A DNA stretch of 64,000 nt from Phanerochaete sordida (taxonomy: Eukaryota; Basidiomycota; Agaricomycetes; Polyporales; Phanerochaetaceae), in NCBI GenBank assembly GCA_019973155.2, contig BPQB01000013.1, forward strand, positions 558,001-622,000, given 5' to 3'. A program made the translations under genes and the position numbers. The notes under the pieces are model-generated. The model was not told the DNA's origin and did not search any database. It saw only the letters and a list, made by a program, of their open reading frames with translations. Below are positions 1-11,834 of the stretch, one piece after another (within the stretch, counting starts at the first letter, position 1; each line of letters begins with the position of its first letter).

Positions 1-57
1 GCGGCGCGCCGCTTGCCCACCCACCCTTCCACTTTCCCTCCCACCATCACCGCAGCC

Positions 58-981
58 ATGACCAAGAGCAAGGACGACGTCGTCCGCGAGTTCAACCTCC
101 TCACGAACATGAGCGTCGACGAGCTGCAGCAGTGGCTCGACGACCCGAAGAGCAAGAATGCTGGCACCGGCGTCGGCATAGAGAGCGGGCACAAGATCGT
201 CGAGATTCTGAAGAAGAATCCGGACAAGGATCCCGAGAAGTACGACGACGTAGGTCGCGCCGTGCTGTCTGTGGCGCATATACCCAGGTCTGACGCGCAT
301 ATATTCTATCTAGGAGGATATCGAGCATATGCGCAAAGTTGTGAGGTATCTTGTCTCTTCCAAGTGCTCGTTCCTTTCGTGTTCTTATGTGAGGTAGCTA
401 CGACAAGCGACACATGGCTCAAGAAGACCATCTGAAGGAGACGAAGACGAAGGAAGAGCTGGGAAATACGAAGAGCACTATAAGGCAAGTTATGGGCTCG
501 AGGTCGGCATACGGTAGACGCCATGCTGACCTGTTTCACTAGTTTGAAGAACTGGGGCCATGTACGTTCTTCTCGTGCTCGAGAATATATATACGCTCAA
601 CAAATTCCGTACGTTTAGGACCCGATCAAATCTCTCGATGAGGAAGGCACCGACAAACCGGCAAACGGAACGTCCGAGAAGGAAACGACCTCCACAGACG
701 CACCGGCTGAAGAAAAGTCTGAGAAGCCTTCCGAGGCGAGCACAGGCTCGAAACGCAAGATCGCAGAGAGCGCTGCTTCAGACAAGGACGCGAAGGAGGC
801 TCAAGAGAAGGCGAAGCAGGACGAGATCGAAGCCCTCGCCAAAGATGCAGGCGTAGACTTCGAGGACCCTGGCGCTGCAGGATCGGAGGCAGTGGTCGAG
901 GAAGAGGCCGAAGAGGAGCAACGCGCGCGCAAGAAGTCCAAGACTGGTACGGCAGAGCAGGACGAGACGGTGGATGGATGA
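58..981 (+). CDS. DUF3140 family protein
   Basis: Exons 58-249, 314-345, 398-484, 543-561 and 619-981 join into one frame of 230 residues. The first roughly 110 residues carry the DUF3140 pattern: a start MTKSKDDVVREFN, then a helix with ELQQWLDDPKS, then GHKIVEILKKNPDK and HMRKVVSYDKRHMAQ. This small helical domain is found in bacteria and fungi and has no established activity; a DNA-binding role has only been suggested. The C-terminal half is acidic and lysine-rich (long runs of E, K and A, with KRK and RKKSK), so it is probably disordered and possibly nuclear. The third intron has a GC donor (AG|GCAAGT at 485), and exon 4 is only 19 nt. The ATG at 58 was chosen because it opens directly into the conserved domain. 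Family call is good; function is unknown. Confidence 0.8.
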
Positions 982-1277
982 ACTGTAGTCTAGGAATAGC
1001 GCACTCATATGTAATCTTGCTGCATGTACAATCAGGATGACTCTAACATAGTGTTGAAGGTCATCTTCTCTGCGAATGCCCTCTACCAACCTTCGTCGGG
1101 GCGAGTAGCCTCGGGCGTCTGAGCGATGTGCGTGGGAAAGCGCCGCCTTGCCGCTTTGGGGAAGGCGGCGATCTCTAATTTTTGGACCGAGCACACCTCC
1201 ACCTCCACGGTGACCTCTGCCTCTGCGAGGCCTTTTCTGTTCCCCCTTTCCTCCGCCCCACGTCTCTCTTTACTGGC

Positions 1278-3460
1278 ATGGCACCCTCGAAGAAGGCCGA
1301 CTCGGGCTCCAAGACCCGCTCGTCCTCGTCCTCTGGCGTGTCGCTGCAGAAGGTCAAGGGCGAGAACTTCTACCGCAATGCGAAGCAGATCGGGCGGCTC
1401 AAGATGCTGAACGGCGGGAAGGCCGTGCGCGACAAGGACGGCAAGATTATTCAGGCGGCGGCCTTCCAGAAGGGCGAGGACGAGACCAAGCCCGGGCGGG
1501 TGCAGCCTGACCGGCGGTGGTTCGGTGCGTGTTGCGACTGTGGTGCACTAGGGGAAGAGTGCTGACAGGATGAGATAGGTAACACTCGTGTCATCTCGCA
1601 GAAGGCCCTCGACCACTTCCGCACGAGTCTCGCGGGCAAGCAGCACGACCCGTACTCCGTTCTCCTCCGCCGCAATAAGCTGCCCATGGCCCTCCTGGAC
1701 GATGCTGCCAACCCGAACGTTCGCAAGGTACATATACCGGTGTACCCAGCTTCGTATCTGGCTTAACTTTTGATCTGTGCAGCGCTCTCATATCGTCGAG
1801 ACTGAGCCCTTCAAAGAGACATTTGGTCCCAAAGCGCAGCGCAAGAAGCCACGACTTGACGTCGGTACCTTTGAGGAGCTGAGCAAGGCGGGCAATGCTG
1901 CCGTCGAGGAGGCTGAGCAGAAGGCTGATGCCGTTGTTGCGGACGGTGGTACGTGTGGCTCAACTGGGTTCATTCCCAGAGGTGCTCACCGATTCTACAG
2001 AGCCTATCGCATCGACGTCTAATGTCGAGTTCCCCACCTACTCCGACATTATTGAGCCCATCTACGCCAAGGGCACTTCTCGTCGCATTTACGGCGAGCT
2101 GTACAAGGTCATCGACTCTTCAGACGTCATCCTGCATGTACTCGACGCACGCGACCCCATGGGTACGCTTTGCGAGAGTGTCCTCCAGTTCATTCGCAAG
2201 GAGAAGTCGCACAAGCAGGTCGTCCTCATTCTCAACAAGTGCGACCTCGTGCCCAACTGGGTCACCGCACGTTACGTCCAGCACCTCACTCCCCGTTACC
2301 CTACCCTCGCCTTCCACGCCTCGCCCAATCACTCCTTCGGCAAGGGTTCGCTGATCCAGCTCCTGCGCCAATTCTCGCAGCTGCACTCTGACAAGAAGCA
2401 GATCTCTGTCGGTCTCATCGGATACCCCAACGTCGGCAAGAGCAGCGTCATCAACACCATCAAAAGCAGCAAGGTCTGCACTGTCGCGCCCGTGCCTGGT
2501 GAGACGAAGGTCTGGCAGTACATCACGCTCACCAAGCGCATCTACTTGATCGACTGCCCTGGTATCGTCCCGACCTCTGCGAAGGACTCGACGACGTCGA
2601 CCGTGCTGAAGGGCGTCGTGCGTGTCGAGGCCCTCGCGACCCCCTCGGAGCACATCCCCGCGCTCATGGAGCGCGTGAAGCCCATCTACCTCTCGCGCAC
2701 GTACGGCATCCCGCTGCCGAACCCGGACGACCCATCGCAGGGCTGGCCCGCGGAGACATTCCTCGACAAGATGGCGCGGATGAAGGGCCGGCTGCTCAAG
2801 GGCGGCGAGCCGGACCTCGACTCGGTCGCGAAGATCGTGCTCAGCGATTGGACGCGCGGGCGCATCCCGTTCTTTGTGCCCCCGCCCGAGCGCTCCGAGG
2901 AGCTGAACAAGGCGGAGGCGAAGGCGAAGAAGGACGTGAAAGGCAAGGCGAAGGCGCGCGAGGAGCCGGAGCAGGAGCAGCGCGTCCCTGGCGTCGTGCA
3001 GAACTTTGGCTCGATCATGCAGAAGAACACGTTTGTGCCTGAGGACATCAAGCCGCTGGACGAGGTGGAGGGCGCCGTCGATGAGGACGCGGAGGGCGCT
3101 GAAGCGAGCGAGGACGAAGATGCTGACGCTGAGGGTGATGTGGAAGAGGAGGGAGACCTCGCATGGAACGATGTCTTCAAGGGCGACGATGCGGCAGAAG
3201 ATGTCCCAACGGTGTTCAGCAAGTTGGACATTGAGGCCGGCGGTTCGTCACCCGCTCACATATTCTCTACCGCTCATACTCATCATCTCGGTCATACAGC
3301 TGCCGAAGATCGTGCACAGAAGAAAGAGCCTCGCATGAAGACCAACAAGCAAAAGGCGACGAACTTCTACTCGGGTGCGAACGTCAAGAACAAGAACCGC
3401 GAGAAAGCGGCGCACATGAAGTCCCTGCAGAAGGGTTCTGGCCGCAAGAAGCGGACTTGA
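1278..3460 (+). CDS. NOG2: Nucleolar GTP-binding protein 2 (NOG2/NUG2)
   Basis: Circularly permuted GTPase needed for late nuclear maturation of the pre-60S ribosomal subunit. Exons are 1278-1524, 1579-1727, 1783-1948 and 2001-3460. The last probably contains a 57-nt in-frame intron at 3243-3299 (GT...ACAG), which gives 654 residues. The N-terminal NGP1NT domain is seen in [17 protein letters not shown] and [11 protein letters not shown]. The G motifs come in permuted order: DARDPMG, then NKCDLVPNW (G4, about residue 265), GYPNVGKSS (G1, about 327), GETKVWQY (G2) and DCPGIV (G3, about 370). The C-terminal tail alternates acidic blocks with a basic nucleolar-type end (GSGRKKRT). The next gene, eL28, also belongs to the 60S subunit. 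Identification is firm; only the in-frame intron is uncertain. Confidence 0.95.
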
Positions 3461-3699
3461 GATTAGTCTTGTCGTCTCTCTACTACTTGTTGCTCTCGTC
3501 TGTCGGTTGTACGATTGGGTCACTTCTATCGCATTGCATGGTTTCCGCCCGGATGTTGCTGTGGGCGCTCCGCTGAGCGCTATTCCCAAAAAGGGTGTGA
3601 TGCGCCTTTGCTTGCTCGTGTTTGGCACTGTACAGTTGCGCTCAGCCACCCAACTCACTCGTCCGCAACGCCCAAGTGTACGATAGCAAGACCGTCAAG

Positions 3700-4696
3700 A
3701 TGTCCTCCGACCTCCAGTGGCTCCTCCTTCGCGTGCGTTGCGTCGTCCCCATGCTGCTCTGCGCTGTCGTAGCTGACCGCAGTGAAAATTTCGCAGAAAT
3801 CCAACTCCTTCATTGTGAAGAGGGTTGCCGAGGGCCCCATCTTCTCGCGTGAGGCTGTAAGTCCACCCACCGGATTCTGCACTCCTAGCGACCTCGTCTG
3901 ACCTGTTACTTGCAGGCCAACTTGACGAACCTCCACTCGTTCAAGTACTCCGGCCTCGCCAACGAGAAGGTGCGTCCCTGCGTGAAGCTCGCTTTGGGCC
4001 TGCGAACTGAGCTTTGCCCACCAGACCATCGCCATTCAGCCCTCCGCTGCTGGTGTCTCGATCACCACCCGCAAGAAGGGTGCGTCCCCCCACGCCGTCA
4101 AGAAGGCGTACGTCACCTCCACCATCCGCAACCGCTCTGGCTCCCGCCGTGCGGCCGGTGTTGTCGCGAAGCTCGCCAAGCGCGGCTACCGCCCCGACCT
4201 GAGGACTGTGAGTACTTCTGCGCCCTCTAGCATCCTCCTTTTTTCTCTTTTGTCGTGTACGCATTTGCCGCCTATGAGACCCGCAATCGGGTCGGAAGAC
4301 TACAGCTACTGGCACCACCTAGAGCCCACTGGACTGCCGCAAGGCCATACGAAAGTGAGGTGTGGACATGTGTGCAATATCGCGTGGCTCAGTGGGACCT
4401 TCATCCTGCTGAGCACGCCCCTTGTTCTATCGGGTACCGTTCGATGCTCCTCGCGTTCGCCTGACTATTTGGGGCTTACATTCGTTTTATCTCTTTCCTT
4501 CGCTTCTTTTACTTCATCTGTCTTCGCACCTTCGCACCTTCGCCCACCCCCTACTTCTCTTCCTTCGTAACATCGTACTAACACAAGAACTTGTGCTTAG
4601 GCTGCCCTCGCCCGCACCTCCGCCATCCTCGCTTCCCAGCAGGAGAAGAAGGCCGCGCCACCAAAGAAGACCCGCGGCAAGAAGGTCCAGGCCTAA
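3700..4696 (+). CDS. RPL28: 60S ribosomal protein eL28
   Basis: Structural protein of the large ribosomal subunit. Exons 3700-3732, 3797-3856, 3916-3969, 4025-4207 and 4601-4696 give 141 residues, the normal size for eL28. Diagnostic stretches are MSSDLQWLLLRKSNSFIVKR at the start, FSREAANLTNLHSFKYSGLA, then IRNRSGSRRAAGVVAKLAKR and a basic end KTRGKKVQA. The start lies in a short CT/A-rich leader typical of fungal ribosomal protein genes. Four introns are 55-65 nt or so, but the last (4208-4600) is 393 nt, several times the local norm. It may host a small RNA or a regulatory element (see findings). Identification is firm. Confidence 0.95.
4208..4600 (+). other. Unusually long last intron of the eL28 gene
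   Basis: A 393-nt intron in a neighbourhood where introns are 50-60 nt. It begins GTGAGT, has a TACTAAC branch site at about 4576-4582 and ends GCTTAG. The inner 4255-4450 block is not pyrimidine-rich like the rest. It contains short stems such as GACCCG-caat-CGGGTC (about 4280-4295). No clear C/D-box pair was found. An H/ACA-type snoRNA cannot be excluded. Confidence 0.4.
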
Positions 4697-4878
4697 ATTC
4701 CTCACTCCTGCTTAGCTCTGTTGTCTCGTCTTGCTGTCGGTTTCACTTCGCTGCACATGCCTTCATGCCTCCTTCCACTAGCAATTTATGCGCTCTCAGG
4801 CTTGAAAGACCAGGGAATACTTTAACGGCGTGAGTCATGCACGAGAGTCCTTGCGTAAGTCCAACTGTCTGTATCTCG

Positions 4879-7230
4879 TCAAGTCCAGCGTTCCAGAATG
4901 GATCCCACAACCTCGAAGCTGTCGCCCTTCGTCCCCCACGTCTCGTTCGGCTGCGTGCCCCACCGTTGGGTGTCGAACGTCTTGCCCAGCTGCAGCATCT
5001 TTCCGCTGAAGTCCGTCGCGTTGAACGCCTGCCCCGTCGTCTTCGCGTCGACAAGTGCGTCGACGAACGCCTGCCAGCGCACGGCGTAGTACCCGCCGAC
5101 GAGCCCCGCCCACTGCTTCGACGCATAGTCGTCGATCTGCCCGTCGGGGCCCCACAGCGTGAGCTGGTTGCGCGCCTCGTACTCGAGGTACGCCGCGTAC
5201 GTCGCGTTCCCGTGCGCCCAGCGCGTCGCGTCGCGCACCCACGCGCTGAACAGGTACTGCTCGTTCGTCTGCAGGAGCGCCTCGAGGTCCGCGAGGAGCG
5301 CGACCAGCGGCGCGCCCGCCGTGGCGACGTCGTGCGCGGTGGACACTGCGGAGCTCTGCACACCGACGAGCGCGCTGTAGAGCTCGAGGAAGCGGTTCGC
5401 GAGCAGCTGGCGTGTGAACTCGACGAGGTCGAACGCGAACTCGGGGGCGGCGCGCAGGGAGGGCGTCTTCTGCTGCGCTTGCCAGAGCAGCTTCACGGCG
5501 GGCTGCAGCGTCGCGTTCGTGTCGTACGGGATTTTGGTCGGTATCACACCTACATAGTTGTTAGAGTGTGTTCCAGCATGAGAGCGATGTCAACGCACCA
5601 GTGAGGTTGGTCAATCCTGAGAGAGCTGGTGGCAAGTCGATGATGCTACGGATCGTCATCTGCGTGTCTGGGTCCTGGTTACTGAAGATGGTGGTCCCGA
5701 TTATGCTCCATGCCTCCTCCAGCTCTGGAGAGACTTCTTTAAGTAGGTATCGCCGCGTAGCCCGCTTCAACACGTAGTCGGATACGTTCAGCGGCGCAGC
5801 AGACCACGCTTGGTCGAGGAGGGCACCATACACAATCTCGTTCCCAGGCTCCTGCCCCTCCATCGTATTGCCGACCCCGACCATCGTGCTCCCGTTGGCA
5901 TGCAGCGCGTCGACCGGGCCCTCGAAAATGTGCGGCAGGTTCCCCGCGAGGCCGAGGCTGCCGCCGAGGTTGTGCAGCTGGCACCACACCCAGGGCTTGC
6001 CGTAGTACGAGTCCGTGCGGTTCCACTGCGGCTGCGCCTCCGCGTAGAGGTCGAGCACGAGCATCGCGTCCGGCTCGGGCACCGCACCGAGGTACGCCTC
6101 GATGCGCTCGCTCGTCCAGAACGCCTCCGCGGCGAAGAAGAGCCAGCCCTGCATGACCCACACTGCGGCCGGGTCGACCGCGCGCAGGCTCGCGAGCGTG
6201 CCGGACGCGACCGACGCGAGGTACGCCGTGTCGCCGCTCAGCGGGTCGTTCTCGTTGTACTGGTCGAGCGTGTAGAAGTGCGTGATGTTGCCCCAGGCTT
6301 CTTGCTGCTTCGTCAGGAACGTGCGCTGGATCTGGGCGAACAGGGGTTCTGCGGGGTCGAGGAAGGAGTCGTTGGTGTAGACCGTAGGGAACCCGTCCCA
6401 GTTGCTTCCGTCTGCAATGGACGCATTGGGATAGTGTGTAGCCATGGCGCGCGGGACGAAGCCCGTGAAAGCAGGGAGTATGGGCGTCATCCCGAGCTCG
6501 AGCATGCGAGCGAGAATCTGCTTCTGGAGCACTGCCTGGTCTTCGACCCACTGCGTGGGCAAGGGACCTGCCCAGGAACCTTGGATGTTGCCAAAACGGT
6601 TCCAGGGCAGAAACGCAGGTCCAGACATGAAGTCTGCGATCTCAGCGTCCGAGAGGCCATACTCTTTGAGAGTAGGAATGAGAACTGACTCAAAGCCTAC
6701 CCACGCGAGGGGAAGGTTGACGCCTCGGAGTGCAAGCCAGTCGAGCAAGAGCGACCACTGGTCGAAGTCCCAGAACGCGGTCGTGTATCCGAACGTAACC
6801 GTGTTGAAGTGGTACCGGTATGGCACGATGGACGCGCCTGTTATGGGGCTTGTCACTTTGGGCAGAGGTGTCTGCAGCTCATGAAGACGAGAGCCGGTCC
6901 AGAAAATGTCGACACCTCCGACTTCCGTCAAATATCTGGTCAACAGGCGTGAGTTGTTCGGCGTTGCCAGAAAGAAAGCATCGAAACTCACGTGTACAGA
7001 CCCCGCGCGCAAGCACTTGTGGAAGTGCAAGATACAGAGACGGTCCCGGAAGAGTTGCCTTCGCGAACAACGAAGCTGTCTCCTCCACCCTGCAAGGAGC
7101 TGAAGGAGATCTTGCCGGCATGCTGAGGCAAGCGCCTCTCGATAATACCCTGAAGGCCTGCGGCATCGAAGGCTGCGACAGTAGCGCCTGAGACGACCGA
7201 TGCGAGCAAGAGTGGACTGACGACCCTCAT
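4879..7230 (-). CDS. NAGLU: Secreted alpha-N-acetylglucosaminidase, GH89
   Basis: Glycoside hydrolase family 89 enzyme that removes terminal alpha-linked N-acetylglucosamine. Minus-strand exons are 7230-6992, 6935-5599 and 5549-4879, giving 748 residues (human NAGLU is 743). The first 20 or so residues are a signal peptide (MRVVSPLLLASVVSGATVAA). An N-terminal small domain (about 25-105) is followed by the TIM barrel: VDIFWTGSRLH, NTVTFGYTTAFWDFDQW, GVNLPLAWVG and WNRFGNIQGSW. The two catalytic acids are expected in the QYNEND motif (Glu near 308) and in GNEIVYG (Glu near 444), matching the two active-site glutamates of the human enzyme. The C-terminal helical domain includes LLADLEALLQTNEQYLFSAW. 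Several N-x-S/T sites fit secretion. In a fungus it is probably extracellular or vacuolar and used for glycan turnover. Identification is firm. Confidence 0.93.
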
Positions 7231-8180
7231 TGGCGATAGGTTCGCGAGCAGGGGCGGAGATGCTCAGCCATCAGCGACCAAGGACGAGGCATAAATACAG
7301 CTTGGCTCGCGCGTCCGGCGTATCACTTCGCCACAGCGAACCATGTGCACCGTCAAATACCAACAAAGTCAACCTGCAGATGTGGTCAGCTCCGTATGCA
7401 ATCTCCGGCGCGGTACGGTGATGGAGGCCGTTCACCTGGAGGAGCGTGCCTCGTGAGCATGGTCAGGGTCTGATCGCAGGCGGGCGGCCGCACGAGGAGT
7501 GCCAGGGCATCACACTCTGGCTATCGGAAGGGCCTTTTGGTATCAAAGGTACGATGCGCGTGCCGATGTGCGTCGGTAGCGAATGCGCTCGCCGCGCGGG
7601 CGGCGCGATCTGGCCAACGTAGGTCCTCGGCAGAATCACGGAGGCCGGTATCGCCAGGATGCAGGTGGTGCACGAATGGCAGATCGTCGTGCTATGTAAG
7701 GGCGAGAAATTAAGGACATCGTGTTCTAATAATGATGAGCGATTGTGAGGTTGACGTTGAGGCGATCGAAGATTCGTACGCACCGACAAGATGACTGGAG
7801 GAGGCAAGGTTGCAAGCGCCAGAGCGCCAGCGGCATGCGAGCAGACGCGCTCGCGCAGAAAGCGCAGAACATCCATCGGTGACGCGTCTATATGCCTACA
7901 TTATACATCCATGCATCAGCTCGCACGGTCATATCGAGACCTCGCGCGAAAGACAAAAGCATTTACCCTGATGAGGACGACGGCCGCCTCCGAGAGCAAA
8001 CACCACGAACACCTGGTTGTGGAAGGTCATGAGAAGCGAGTCATCTGAGGGTCATCCAGAATGTATGTATCTACGTAGTAGAAACACCTGCAACAAGTTA
8101 TGGAATCGAGCAATGTTAATTCTATATCTGCCTCTATGTCTAGGTCTAGGTAGTCTGACACCAATAATCCACGAAGCCCA
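7231..8180. other. Intergenic, no gene supported
   Basis: About 950 bases between the convergent or divergent edges of the GH89 and methyltransferase genes. Short open frames occur on both strands but none has family resemblance, splice support or codon-usage asymmetry. A TATTTAT-like box on the minus strand at about 7285-7292 lies some 60 nt upstream of the GH89 start and is a plausible promoter element. Confidence 0.5.
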
Positions 8181-9443
8181 TTAAATCCACGAAATCGTAT
8201 AATGCACGTACTCGACATCCGCACCTCCGCCCCGCGCCCAATCCTCGCACACCACCACCTCCTTCGCGACGATCCCGAGCTCACGACGCGCAGGCTCACC
8301 CTCCGCCGGCGACTCTGTGCCCGCGCGCACGTCGGCCGCACAGGGAAAGACCTGCTCGACGCTAGCCGACTCCGCAGCATGCGTCGCGCGGAGCGGGAGC
8401 ACGAGGTGGAACTGCGGGGCCGGCGCCGGCGGCGCGGCGAGGGCCACGACGGCCTCGGGCGGCGGCGCGCGCAGGAGCGCGGCCACGACGCACTTGATCC
8501 AGCGCGCATGCTCGAGCTCGTAGATGATGTCCGCGCCGAGGACGACGTCGAAGGGCACGTCGAAGGGCGGCACGCCCGCGGGCGCGTCGGGCGCCGCGAA
8601 CGCGGCCCAGTCGAGCGCGTGCACGGACACCGCGACGGGCGCGGCGCCGCCGGCGGGGAAGTTCAGCGCGACGTTCGCGCGCAGGTTCGCGAGGACGGTC
8701 GGGTGGTAGTCCGTCGCGACGAGCTCGGCGCGCGTGCCCTGGCGCTCGAGCGCCCGGCCGAGCGCGAGGCCGACGAGGCCCGTGCCCGCGCCGAGCTCGA
8801 GGATGCGGAGGGGCCGACCCGCCGCGGGGCGCACGCCGAAGGCGGAGGGGGATTGCACGAGGAGGTCTGCCATGAGGCATGCGCCGCCCCATGTTTGCGC
8901 GCCGACCGAGGTGTAGTCCTGGTTGTCGAGCGGGAGGTCCGTCAGCTGCACGCGGACGTCCCGCAAATTTTCTGCTGGAGAGTCTTCGCCGGCACCGAAG
9001 ACAAACACGCGCGAGCGCGTCCCGGCGGACGAGGTGCCTGCGCAGATCGCGAGAAGCCCCGCGGCGTCCTGGATGAGCGACTCGGCGGCCACGTCATCGA
9101 TGTCGAGCTGGCCCGCGCGCGAGACGAGGGCGGTCAGCCAACGGATCGCATATGAGCGTTCGTAGCCGTCTGCACGGAGGACGTCGAGAGCACCAGGTCC
9201 GGCCTGGGCTGGGTCGGAGGTCCCGCGGCGGCGGGTGGTCGTGGCATGACATGCTGACGAAGATTGACCCGATATGCGCGCTGAGAGCCGGCGATATGAG
9301 CGACGGTCTGGGCGGACTTCTGGGCTGTAAAGAGAGCCCAAGAATTCGAGCGCAGCGCGTAGATCTTCGGCAGAGCTCTGCTGGATCTTGCGTATGGGTG
9401 GCAGCTGCACCGTTGGCGGGCCCGCACTCGAAGAAGCGACCAT
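8181..9443 (-). CDS. Family-16 protein lysine methyltransferase
   Basis: Rossmann-fold SAM-dependent methyltransferase of the Methyltransf_16 group, which methylates lysines on cytosolic proteins such as elongation factors. The frame is open for 420 codons. The family signatures are all present: QDYTSVGAQTWGGACLMADL upstream of motif I, ILELGAGTGLVGLALG (SAM binding), LVATDYHPTVLANLRANV, and FDVVLGADIIYELEHARWIK, which contains the post-I acidic loop. A region of about 35 codons after YSPEV (roughly 9230-9320) reads unlike coding sequence and probably hides an in-frame intron ending near CCCAG, so the true protein is likely shorter. The N-terminal part with RSYAIRWLTALVSRAG resembles the FAM86/EEF2KMT-type extension, but the exact substrate cannot be read from sequence. 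Confidence 0.82.
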   Translation of the reverse strand: MVASSSAGPPTVQLPPIRKIQQSSAEDLRAALEFLGSLYSPEVRPDRRSYRRLSARISGQSSSACHATTTRRRGTSDPAQAGPGALDVLRADGYERSYAIRWLTALVSRAGQLDIDDVAAESLIQDAAGLLAICAGTSSAGTRSRVFVFGAGEDSPAENLRDVRVQLTDLPLDNQDYTSVGAQTWGGACLMADLLVQSPSAFGVRPAAGRPLRILELGAGTGLVGLALGRALERQGTRAELVATDYHPTVLANLRANVALNFPAGGAAPVAVSVHALDWAAFAAPDAPAGVPPFDVPFDVVLGADIIYELEHARWIKCVVAALLRAPPPEAVVALAAPPAPAPQFHLVLPLRATHAAESASVEQVFPCAADVRAGTESPAEGEPARRELGIVAKEVVVCEDWARGGGADVEYVHYTISWI

Positions 9444-9842
9444 GTACTCGCGAAACGAGCGAAAAGAGCCTGTTAAAACAGAATTTGAGCACGATAGCTA
9501 TGCATTCAGGTAGTCAATTGGGAGCTTGCAGCAAGAAGCTTACCGAGGAGGAGTGAATTGAGATTTGAGAAGGGTCCTTACCCCGGCCCGGACTAGCCGC
9601 CGAAAACCGTGCTTTGTTTGCGTATGTTGTGCAGCAGCCTCGGATTAAAACAAGAACAAACAGGCTGCTGCCTCGCCGTGAATGAAGCAAAGCAATATTC
9701 CATGGAGCATGGGGGAGGGAGTATACAAATGGGACGAAATTGTAGTAAACAAGAAAAAGTAGATGCAGAAGTAATGGGGGTATAGATGTGCGAGCAGTGT
9801 TCTCAAGATTTGGTAAGTAGACGGAAGAGTCAGCGTACGTGC
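9444..9842. other. Intergenic, nothing recognised
   Basis: About 400 bases between the methyltransferase start and the 3' end of the first SRPK-like kinase. AT-richer than its surroundings. It probably holds the kinase 3' untranslated region. Confidence 0.5.
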
Positions 9843-11407
9843 TCAAGCAAGCCACTTGTGCTCTCGTAGTTCGTGACATGACGCGCGTTCGGCCGGATCG
9901 AGCGCAAACATGCGGAGCAAAAAGTCTGTGACGAGCGGCGCGTCTGGAATACCAGTGCCCTTGATGATGTCTTCGAGGAGGCATCGCTCTGCGAAGCGCA
10001 TCCTCGGTGTGCCTGCACGAGTGCTGGTCAGAGTCGACATCGATCGGAGAGAGCAAAAGTCGCATACAGTCGTCGTTGAAGAAGTATTCAGAGAACTGGC
10101 CGCGCTCAACGAGCTTCTTGGGGTAGTCGCCGAACATGATCATGTGTATGTTGGGGATCGAGAGGTCTTTCGTGTTCGGCTCGATGAGCGACTTGCCTGT
10201 CAGCAGCTCAAACACCTACAGCGCGTTCTATCGTCAGTTACAATGGGTAGAGAAGAGAAAGGCGACTCACGATGCAGCCCATACTCCATATGTCCACAGG
10301 CTTTCCCCAACCCGCGCCGATACAGACTTCAGGCGCACGGAGCGCCGAGCTCTGTATGAGCTCTACGGACCGTCTATCCCTTTTGTCTGCCCAACACGCT
10401 GCCATGGAAATCAGCACCCGACGACACCAGCCTATGCAAAGTCTACGCACAGACGCCCACGTCCCCGATCTTCGCGGTAACATGGCTCCAGGTGTCGGGC
10501 GAGTCCATGTGGCCCTCGGGCAGGCGAAAGCGGATCGGCGCCGAGCGGTAGCGCGTCACCTGCGTGCCGTCGGGAAGCGCGTCGACGGACTTGAGGCGCT
10601 CGCCTTTGTCGGCGGCGGACGCGATGATGTCAGCATCTGTCATCGCGAACATGATGTTGTCGTTCTTCATGTCTGCGTGCGACCAGTGAGCAAGGCGTAG
10701 CGCACGCGCGGCGGCCGCGACGCACCCGTGTGGATGATGTTGCAGACGTTGTGCAGGTAGTCCAGCCCCATGAGCACCTGTCGTGTGACGTGCTTCACGA
10801 GCGGGACGGGCAGCCGTCGCTTCTTCCAGCGCGCGGAGAACGAGAGCAGGTTCTCCGATAGAGGCTCAGTCACGAGACAGAGGTGACTTTCTGATTCTGG
10901 CGGATGTCGGAAGTGGTCTATGAGCTTCGTGACGTGCGGGTAGCCGGCGTGGAGGGGCTGCTGGGTGCGCATACACTGCAGAAATTCGAGCTCGTGGAGA
11001 TCTGGGTCTCGTGTTGACGATTCTATAGGCAGGAATAAGCAACCACAAAAGCGTGCTCGACGTGCAGTAACGCTAACCCGTCATGACCTTCGCAGCAGCA
11101 AGACATTTATCCCTGCGAAGCATGAGCAAGCGCACAGCGAACTCGGCAAACAGACGCACCTCTCCCTCTGCACCAGCCACACCGTCGAATAGTTCCCCCA
11201 CCCCAGCTTCCGCAGCACACGGTACTCGCCCAGGCACTCGCCGATGGATATGGGCATGTACCCGCGCTCCCTGTATGCGTCGAGCGGCTCCTCGACGTCC
11301 TGCCATGTCAGGGTCGCGTGCGCCGTCGACGACGAGGCGCGGCGGCACAGGTCACGTCGTGCGGGTGTGTGTCGAGCGCGGGGCGCATTCGCGAGCCGGC
11401 GCAGCAT
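9843..11407 (-). CDS. SRPK-like protein kinase K1 (cluster copy 1)
   Basis: Serine/arginine-rich-protein-kinase-like CMGC kinase, 415 residues. Exons on the minus strand: 11407-11160, 11112-11078 (35 nt), 11022-10726, 10672-10451, 10398-10271, 10215-10068 and 10012-9843. Visible kinase motifs: glycine loop LGWGNYSTVW, ATP lysine in AAAKVMTG, catalytic loop HTDMKNDNIMF (split by an intron right after HT), metal motif DVG followed by CWAD, and SSALRAPEV as the APE element. IWSMGCI and a C-terminal DPAERASCHELREHKWL close the fold. The HTD-x-K-x-DN and D-V-G forms match SRPK-type kinases rather than classical HRD/DFG. All catalytic residues seem present, so it is probably active. It lies 427 bp downstream of the F-box gene on the same strand. 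It is the only intact kinase of the three F-box/kinase units. Confidence 0.88.
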
Positions 11408-11834
11408 GTGAGGGCAGAGAAAGAGTGCTGGGGACGCCGTGCGCCGCCGGGCGTGATATGATCGTGGGCCTGTGGAGCGGGGGTTAGGTTGTCGGGGACG
11501 GCCTCATGGTGCTGCCGCTGGGCTCTGGGGCGGGGCCTGCGGCAGCGAGACGAGGGCAGAGCGTGTCGATGTGCATGGTCGGGCGCAGGCAGGCGTGGTG
11601 GACGTTGGCTGCAAAGCGTGCTCACGAGGTGTCGTGTGCTAGCTCGCTCTCTACGAGATTTGATGGGCCGATTCAGGCGCCCACCCGACCTGCAGCGTTC
11701 CTTGCACTTTCGACCAAGCAGCTTCAATCAGTCTGCGTTGTGAACTACAGTACTACTTGTTCGCAGTTTGAACGATAAGCGGTCATGCAATTCGATAGGG
11801 GCCGGAGGCGCAGCGTCGCGCTCGTACGGTACAC
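11408..11834. other. Spacer between F-box gene F1 and kinase K1
   Basis: 427 bases holding the 3' end of F1 and the promoter of K1. Its length is close to the corresponding spacers of the other two units (404 and 403 bases). No gene is supported. Confidence 0.5.

Noticed and set aside
5810..6688. 292-codon plus-strand frame opposite the GH89 gene
   Set aside because: Antisense shadow of a well-conserved glycosidase; composition dominated by Arg, Val and Glu, with no motif.
8202..9155. 317-codon plus-strand frame opposite the methyltransferase
   Set aside because: Antisense shadow. The minus strand has all SAM-binding motifs, the plus strand none.
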